Part shown: positions 5,537 to 8,798 of the stretch, piece by piece
Layout: each line of letters starts with the position of its first letter
Numbering within the stretch: position 1 is the stretch's first letter
Source of the DNA: CAKSQF01 sp051867915
GTDB lineage: Bacteria; Bacillota; Clostridia; Oscillospirales; CAG-272
Length of the DNA: 8,798 bases
Reading direction: 5' to 3'
NCBI GenBank assembly: GCA_051867915.1
Contig: JBJDZJ010000143.1
Location: forward strand, 1 to 8,798
Notes under the pieces: generated by a model
What the model was told of the DNA's origin: nothing
Databases searched by the model: none
What the model saw: the letters and a program-made list of their open reading frames with translations, nothing else
Position numbers and translations under genes: made by a program

Positions 5537-6931
5537 GTGAAATTTGCCGCATCTTTGCGTTTGTTTTCTATTCTGATGAGCCTGACGCTTCTTTTTTCGG
5601 GCTGCGGAAAGGGACCCGCCGGCACCACCGGAATCATGGGATCCCCCGATACCCCCGATATCTCCGATACCGCCGAGGATCCCGATCTGCCGGATCCTGA
5701 ATACGGCTACGGATCCGGACAGCGTCTGCCCGATACCATGCCCGTGCTGTCGGTGTCCACCGAGGACGGCGCCGCCGTAACCTCCAATTTGAACTATCTT
5801 TCCGCCACCCTGACCATGGAGGAGCCGCTGGGCATATATAATTTTACCGATCTGGCGGCAGAAATCCGATGCCGCGGAAACTATACCTATTTCGGCGTCG
5901 GCGTGGAGCGCAAATCCTACCGCATCCGATTTGAGACCAAACAGGATCCGCTGGGGCTGGGAAACGGAAGCTCGAAAAACTGGGTTCTGCTTGCCAACTG
6001 GTGCGACCGTTCCATGCTTCGGGACGCCGTTGCCGCCACCATGGCGGATCTGCTGAACTTTTCCTTCAACACCGACTTTGCCTATGTGGAGCTTTACCTC
6101 AACGGCGAATATCGGGGGGTCTATCTTCTTGCCGAGCATCCCTCCATCAACAGCCGTCGGCTGGATCTGGAGGAAAAACCGGATACATTGGACAGCGATT
6201 ATCTAATTGAACTGGATATGCGGGCCTCCAAAACGGGTGTCGAAGGGGTGGACTATTTTGTCTCGGACGGCAAGCAGTATGTGGTCAAAAACGACGGGAT
6301 TCACCCCGACGCTCTGGAATTTCTAGCCGATTATTTCGATCAGGTAAACGAGGCCGTCCGAAGGGGAGATCGGGAGGCGGTGGAAGCCCTTGTGGACATC
6401 GACTCCTTTGTGGACATGGTACTGCTTCAGGAATTCGCCCTGAATTGGGATGTGGGCTTTGCCTCTCTGTATTTTGTCAAAAACGGGGAAGGCAAGCTGG
6501 AGCTGACCTTCCCGTGGGATTTTGATCTGGCGTTCGGCAATTACAGCATTCTGGGGAATGCCCGATGGGACATTCGGTATATCGGGAATCCCGACTATGC
6601 CGAAATGAACAACGCCAATCCCATGTTCTGGAGGCTACTGGAGCAGGATTGGTTTGCCGATCTGCTGTCCGCCCGTTTTGAGGAAGTGGGCGCAGACATG
6701 GTATCTGCCGGAATTTCGGAGGCAAAGCGGATTCTGGCGGTATACAGCGACGAATTTGAGCGCAACTATCAGGTTTTCCCCACGCTGGGGACGGCATTCA
6801 CACCGATTCCGCCCGCCATTGCGGGGCTGACCGAATACCGTCAGACCGCCGATCAGCTGATCGACTGGATTCAGAACCGATACGACTATCTGTATGGCAT
6901 ATGGTGCCCTGAGGGCGCCGAACAGGCATAA
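5537..6931 (+). CDS. CotH kinase-family lipoprotein
   Basis: This 464-residue protein is exported and lipid-anchored: residues 1-23 form a lipoprotein signal ending in LFSGC with Cys23 as the modified residue. A Pro/Asp-rich linker (about 36-56) follows. The CotH domain spans about 80-350 and shows family landmarks in order: RCRGNYT (111-117), RKSYRIRF (125-132, candidate ATP-binding lysine 126), SKNWVLLANW (146-155), VELYLNGEYRGVYLL (184-198), DIDSFVD (287-293), LNWD (302-305) and PWDFDLAFGN (326-335). In CotH of Bacillus, an atypical kinase that phosphorylates spore-coat proteins, two aspartates are essential; Asp305 and Asp328 are the likely equivalents, so it looks active. I chose GTG at 5537: AAAGGA lies at 5523-5528, and the product begins with a proper signal. 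The ATG at 5501 lacks a ribosome site. Its substrate is unknown. Confidence 0.9.
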   Translation: MKFAASLRLFSILMSLTLLFSGCGKGPAGTTGIMGSPDTPDISDTAEDPDLPDPEYGYGSGQRLPDTMPVLSVSTEDGAAVTSNLNYLSATLTMEEPLGIYNFTDLAAEIRCRGNYTYFGVGVERKSYRIRFETKQDPLGLGNGSSKNWVLLANWCDRSMLRDAVAATMADLLNFSFNTDFAYVELYLNGEYRGVYLLAEHPSINSRRLDLEEKPDTLDSDYLIELDMRASKTGVEGVDYFVSDGKQYVVKNDGIHPDALEFLADYFDQVNEAVRRGDREAVEALVDIDSFVDMVLLQEFALNWDVGFASLYFVKNGEGKLELTFPWDFDLAFGNYSILGNARWDIRYIGNPDYAEMNNANPMFWRLLEQDWFADLLSARFEEVGADMVSAGISEAKRILAVYSDEFERNYQVFPTLGTAFTPIPPAIAGLTEYRQTADQLIDWIQNRYDYLYGIWCPEGAEQA

Positions 6932-6959
6932 TCATGACGAAGAGGAGCATTTTGATACC

Positions 6960-8036
6960 ATGAAATCCTTCAATAAGACCCTTTTCCCGATTCTTACGGC
7001 ATTTTTGCTGACGCTGTCCGTCCTGCTTTCCGGGTGCGAATTCGGGTTCCAAAAGGAAGAAAGTGTCGGTTATGACGCTTATCAGAAGAAAATCTCGTCG
7101 TTGCAGGCGCAGATTGACGAGCTTCAGGCGCAGATTGATGAGCCGATGGCAGAGCTGACGCCCGGTGCGATCGCCGTCGTCGGTCTTGGCGGGGCATATG
7201 CTTCGGTATACACCTATGTCTATCCGCTTTTGCAGAAGGCGGGGATTCCGGCCGTAGTGGTATTGGAGGATGGCAGAATGCCCGGCGAGGACGGGATGAT
7301 GACCATGGATCAGGCGAAAGAGCTGATTTCGGCGGGGTGGGAGTTTGCCCTCGGAGACAGTTCGGAGATTCAGCTGTTGAAGGATACGGGAATGGAGCCG
7401 ACCGCCGAGTGGCTGACCTATCTGGACGACAGTCTTGCCGTCATGCAGAATCTGGGGTTGCCCACTCCCACCACCTTCTGCTTCGGGCAGAACCGCTATC
7501 ATCCTGCCGCAGAGCAGGCGTTGGCGGACCGGGGGTTCAAGGTGATCCGTCACTGCTTCAGCGATGAAACCACCGAGGCGCTGAAGGTTCGGGAAGAGCT
7601 GTACTCGGTATACGGAATTGAGATGTACGGCAGAAATCTGTCCGATTCGGGGCTTATCTATCGGATCGGCGGTGCGATAGTCCGTGCGGACGCCTCAACT
7701 GCCCAGTTGAATGTGGAGACGGCCATCAGGCAGAGGGCGGCGGTATCCATTGCCGTGGGGCGGGTTCTGCCGACGGTGGAGGATCGGAACAGCGACTGCA
7801 CGCTGGAAAAATTCACCCTCATGGTGAACAATCTGCTGGAATATCAGAAAAGCTACGATTTACAGATTCTGACCTTCACGGGGATGTACGACTACAAGGC
7901 AGCGTTTGAGGAGGATCTGGACAATCGGACTGCGGAGTACGAAGCGCAATCAGCCGCTCTTCAGGCGGAGATTGACAAGATCAAGGGGCAGATCGAGAAG
8001 CTGATGCAGGAAATGATGGAGGAAAGCGGTCGCTGA
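6960..8036 (+). CDS. Coiled-coil lipoprotein with inactivated NodB-like deacetylase fold
   Basis: This is a 358-residue lipoprotein: residues 1-26 end in the lipobox LLSGC (Cys26). A short coiled coil (about 38-66, with a duplicated LQAQIDE heptad) leads into a domain at about 70-312 that follows the polysaccharide deacetylase (NodB, carbohydrate esterase 4) layout. At each motif the metal residues are gone: the DDG(Y) position reads GGAY (77-80), the HxxxH-type helix reads ALGDSSE (130-136) after SAGWE, the proline/glycine loop reads FGQNRY (175-180), and the late LxH strand reads AVGRVL (265-270). The ending LEKFTLMVNNLLEY and ILTFTGMYDY also fits the family. A second coiled coil fills about 313-355. 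A binding or structural role is therefore more likely than catalysis. AGGAG lies 12 bases before the ATG at 6960. It follows the CotH gene by 28 bp, so the two are probably co-transcribed. Confidence 0.8.
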   Translation: MKSFNKTLFPILTAFLLTLSVLLSGCEFGFQKEESVGYDAYQKKISSLQAQIDELQAQIDEPMAELTPGAIAVVGLGGAYASVYTYVYPLLQKAGIPAVVVLEDGRMPGEDGMMTMDQAKELISAGWEFALGDSSEIQLLKDTGMEPTAEWLTYLDDSLAVMQNLGLPTPTTFCFGQNRYHPAAEQALADRGFKVIRHCFSDETTEALKVREELYSVYGIEMYGRNLSDSGLIYRIGGAIVRADASTAQLNVETAIRQRAAVSIAVGRVLPTVEDRNSDCTLEKFTLMVNNLLEYQKSYDLQILTFTGMYDYKAAFEEDLDNRTAEYEAQSAALQAEIDKIKGQIEKLMQEMMEESGR

Positions 8037-8048
8037 CAGGCGGAGAGA

Positions 8049-8080
8049 AGGCAGGGAGGTTCGGTTGAGCCTCCCTGCCT
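8049..8080 (+). terminator. Hairpin closing the CotH operon
   Basis: AGGCAGGGAGG (8049-8059) and CCTCCCTGCCT (8070-8080) form a perfect 11-bp stem with a ten-base loop, 12 bp after the stop codon. The position is right for a terminator, but only scattered T residues follow. A true T7 tract appears at 8123-8129 after another hairpin in the adjacent repeat module, so termination may be completed there. Confidence 0.65.
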
Positions 8081-8088
8081 GATTGTAT

Positions 8089-8138
8089 AGGAACAATTTC
8101 TCTGACGAGATATTGGATTAAATTTTTTTCCGACTTTC
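8089..8138. repeat. Hairpin repeat module, first copy
   Basis: The sequence AGGAACAATTTCTC...ATTGGATTAAAT...TTTTTCC(C)GACTTTC recurs at 8411-8467. CAATTTCTC (8094-8102) pairs with GAGATATTG (8107-8115) with one mismatch around a TGAC loop, and T7 follows at 8123-8129. The other copy keeps the stem but has a longer loop. This suggests the hairpin, not the sequence of its loop, is what is kept. Confidence 0.75.
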
Positions 8139-8140
8139 CC

Positions 8141-8327
8141 TCCCCCATGCTCGGATTCGTCCCCTCGGAGTCTCCGGCTCGTCCAGCCTCCCCGACAGAG
8201 CGGACAAATCCGTTTATCTTCATCCAGAAAAAGAATGTCGGTAGCCAAGGAAGTGGGTGGGGAGCCCGAGGAGAGCAACCGAAAAGGGCAAGCCCTTTTC
8301 GCTGAAAACTTCGGCGCTTGAGATGGT
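8141..8327. repeat. Long intergenic repeat, first copy
   Basis: This roughly 187-bp segment is repeated at 8616-8798 in the same orientation. The left 75 bp and right 70 bp are well conserved and the middle diverges. It opens with the unit of the 48-bp tandem repeat. CGGATTCGTCC (8152-8162) can pair with GGACAAATCCG (8202-8212) with one mismatch. A second perfect hairpin, CGAAAAGGGC (8280-8289) with GCCCTTTTCG (8292-8301), lies near the end. Open frames across it are not supported as genes. Confidence 0.8.
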
Positions 8328-8331
8328 TCAG

Positions 8332-8371
8332 CGCAAGGCGAAGCCTTTGCGGTTGCCTTCCCCTCGGAAGG
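8332..8371. repeat. Two adjacent hairpins
   Basis: CGCAAGGC (8332-8339) pairs with GCCTTTGCG (8343-8351) with one bulged T and a GAA loop. CCTTCC (8356-8361) pairs with GGAAGG (8366-8371) around CCTC. They fill the space between the long repeat and the second hairpin module. No T tract follows. Confidence 0.55.
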
Positions 8372-8410
8372 AGTTGAAACTTTTCCGAAATCGAAACCTC
8401 CATGATCATA

Positions 8411-8467
8411 AGGAACAATTTCTCGTCTAACGCCGAGAAATTGGATTAAATCTTTTTCCCGACTTTC
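8411..8467. repeat. Hairpin repeat module, second copy
   Basis: This is the second copy of the module at 8089-8138. Here the stem is perfect and longer: CAATTTCTCG (8416-8425) with CGAGAAATTG (8434-8443), around an eight-base loop. GATTAAAT and a CTTTTTCCC tract follow as in the first copy. Confidence 0.75.
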
Positions 8468-8482
8468 TCCACGTGGAGAAAG
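8463..8482. repeat. Perfect 20-bp palindrome
   Basis: CTTTCTCCAC and GTGGAGAAAG are adjacent perfect arms with no spacer. A spacer-free palindrome of this length suits a dimeric protein site or the tip of a cruciform better than an RNA hairpin. It begins inside the end of the hairpin module and has no counterpart elsewhere in the window. Confidence 0.7.
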
Positions 8483-8490
8483 CAGGTCAG

Positions 8491-8507
8491 TCCCGCCTAC
8501 GGCGGGA
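8491..8507. repeat. GC-rich hairpin
   Basis: TCCCGCC (8491-8497) and GGCGGGA (8501-8507) form a perfect 7-bp stem with a TAC loop. It lies between two longer palindromes in the mosaic repeat region. Confidence 0.6.
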
Positions 8508-8524
8508 TGACCGGCAAAGAGACG

Positions 8525-8557
8525 CTCAGGGGAAGAACTCAGAGTTCTTCCCCTGAG
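8525..8557. repeat. 33-bp near-perfect palindrome
   Basis: CTCAGGGGAAGAACTC (8525-8540) and GAGTTCTTCCCCTGAG (8542-8557) are perfect 16-bp arms around a single A, the longest inverted repeat in the window. No T tract follows on either strand, so it is not a standard terminator. It may form a cruciform or mark the joint between repeat modules. Confidence 0.8.
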
Positions 8558-8577
8558 AACCCCCATCTCCTATGTGA

Positions 8578-8656
8578 TCGGCGTTCCGCCTCCCATGACA
8601 GAGGTGAACTCTCCTTCCCCCATGCTCGGATTTGTCCCCTCGGAGTCTCCGGCTCG
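8578..8656. repeat. Intergenic repeat module, right copy
   Basis: This is the direct repeat of positions 1-79, about 75 of 79 bases the same. Its right end overlaps the long repeat that starts at 8616. Together with the left copy it brackets the whole five-gene block. Confidence 0.85.
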
Positions 8657-8798
8657 TCCAGCCTCCCCGACAGGGCGGACAAATCCGTTTTTCTTCATTC
8701 ATATAAGTTCTAAAAATATGTCGACAGCCAAGGAAGTGGGGGCGCGCAACCGAAAAGGGCAAGCCCTTTTCGCTGGAAACTTCGGCGTTTGAGATGGT
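8616..8798. repeat. Long intergenic repeat, second copy, cut by window end
   Basis: This is the second copy of 8141-8327. CGGATTTGTCC (8627-8637) pairs perfectly with GGACAAATCCG (8677-8687), directly followed by TTTTT (8688-8692), so the segment could fold into a 61-nt structure with a terminator-like end. The distal hairpin CGAAAAGGGC (8751-8760) with GCCCTTTTCG (8763-8772) is also present. The match runs to the final base and probably beyond. Confidence 0.8.

Noticed and set aside
4352..6139. 595-residue open frame on the minus strand across two plus-strand genes
   Set aside because: It is antisense to the RCC1-repeat gene and the CotH gene, both with clear family motifs, and reads across the intergenic hairpin. 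GC-rich third codon positions often leave such frames open. Its peptide only mirrors the repeats of the sense strand.
6798..7553. 251-residue open frame on the minus strand
   Set aside because: It is antisense to the end of the CotH gene and to the deacetylase-like gene, both well supported by motifs and start signals.
7961..8762. Minus-strand open frames through the right repeats (CRGGWTSRRLRGD-type peptides)
   Set aside because: The peptides are translations of duplicated palindromic repeat DNA. One runs into the 3' end of the deacetylase-like gene. No start signals.
8080..8798. Insertion sequence with transposase
   Set aside because: No transposase-like protein is encoded in any frame, and no pair of matching terminal inverted repeats bounds the region. 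At most it is a non-autonomous element.

Overview
The window looks like a chromosomal piece of a Gram-positive anaerobe of the Clostridia, probably an Oscillospiraceae/Ruminococcaceae-type gut bacterium. This rests on good sigma-A promoters with AGGAGG-type ribosome sites, Gram-positive lipoprotein and signal-peptide types, Thr-Lys-Pro surface linkers, a CHAP wall hydrolase, a CotH-type secreted kinase, and GC-rich intergenic palindromic repeats. The taxon is an inference; no rRNA or marker gene is present.

Layout. Positions 1-300 are non-coding repeat DNA, including a 48-bp tandem repeat. Positions 390-484 hold a regulatory region: three in-phase TGTAAM hexamers, two of them matching the WalR consensus TGTWAH-N5-TGTWAH, followed by an extended -10 promoter. 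This drives a membrane-anchored or lipid-anchored CHAP amidase (561-1670), which ends at a textbook terminator (1716-1757). A second, near-perfect promoter (1970-1998), preceded by a 19-bp palindrome, drives a secreted SH3-like/VanX-like protein that appears to have lost its catalytic residues (2093-2890), followed after 30 bp by an 814-residue membrane protein (2921-5365). That protein combines a cytoplasmic zinc ribbon, one membrane span, TPR-like helices and seven RCC1-type repeats. A gap with a strong hairpin follows. Next come two lipoprotein genes 28 bp apart: a CotH kinase-family protein (GTG start, 5537-6931) and a polysaccharide-deacetylase-fold protein with all its metal motifs replaced, flanked by coiled coils (6960-8036). 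A hairpin closes that pair at 8049-8080. Positions 8080-8798 are a dense mosaic of palindromes and duplicated modules; one module also occurs at the very start of the window, so the five-gene block lies between direct repeats.

Working together. All five products are predicted to be exported or to face the outside, and all the genes are on one strand. One enzyme is plainly intact by motif (CHAP peptidoglycan hydrolase) and one probably so (CotH protein kinase). Two others look like enzyme folds kept without their active sites, which suggests binding or scaffolding roles at the cell wall. The large TPR/RCC1 protein could be the scaffold or sensor linking outside to inside. A shared function is an inference from proximity; no direct evidence ties the five genes into one pathway.
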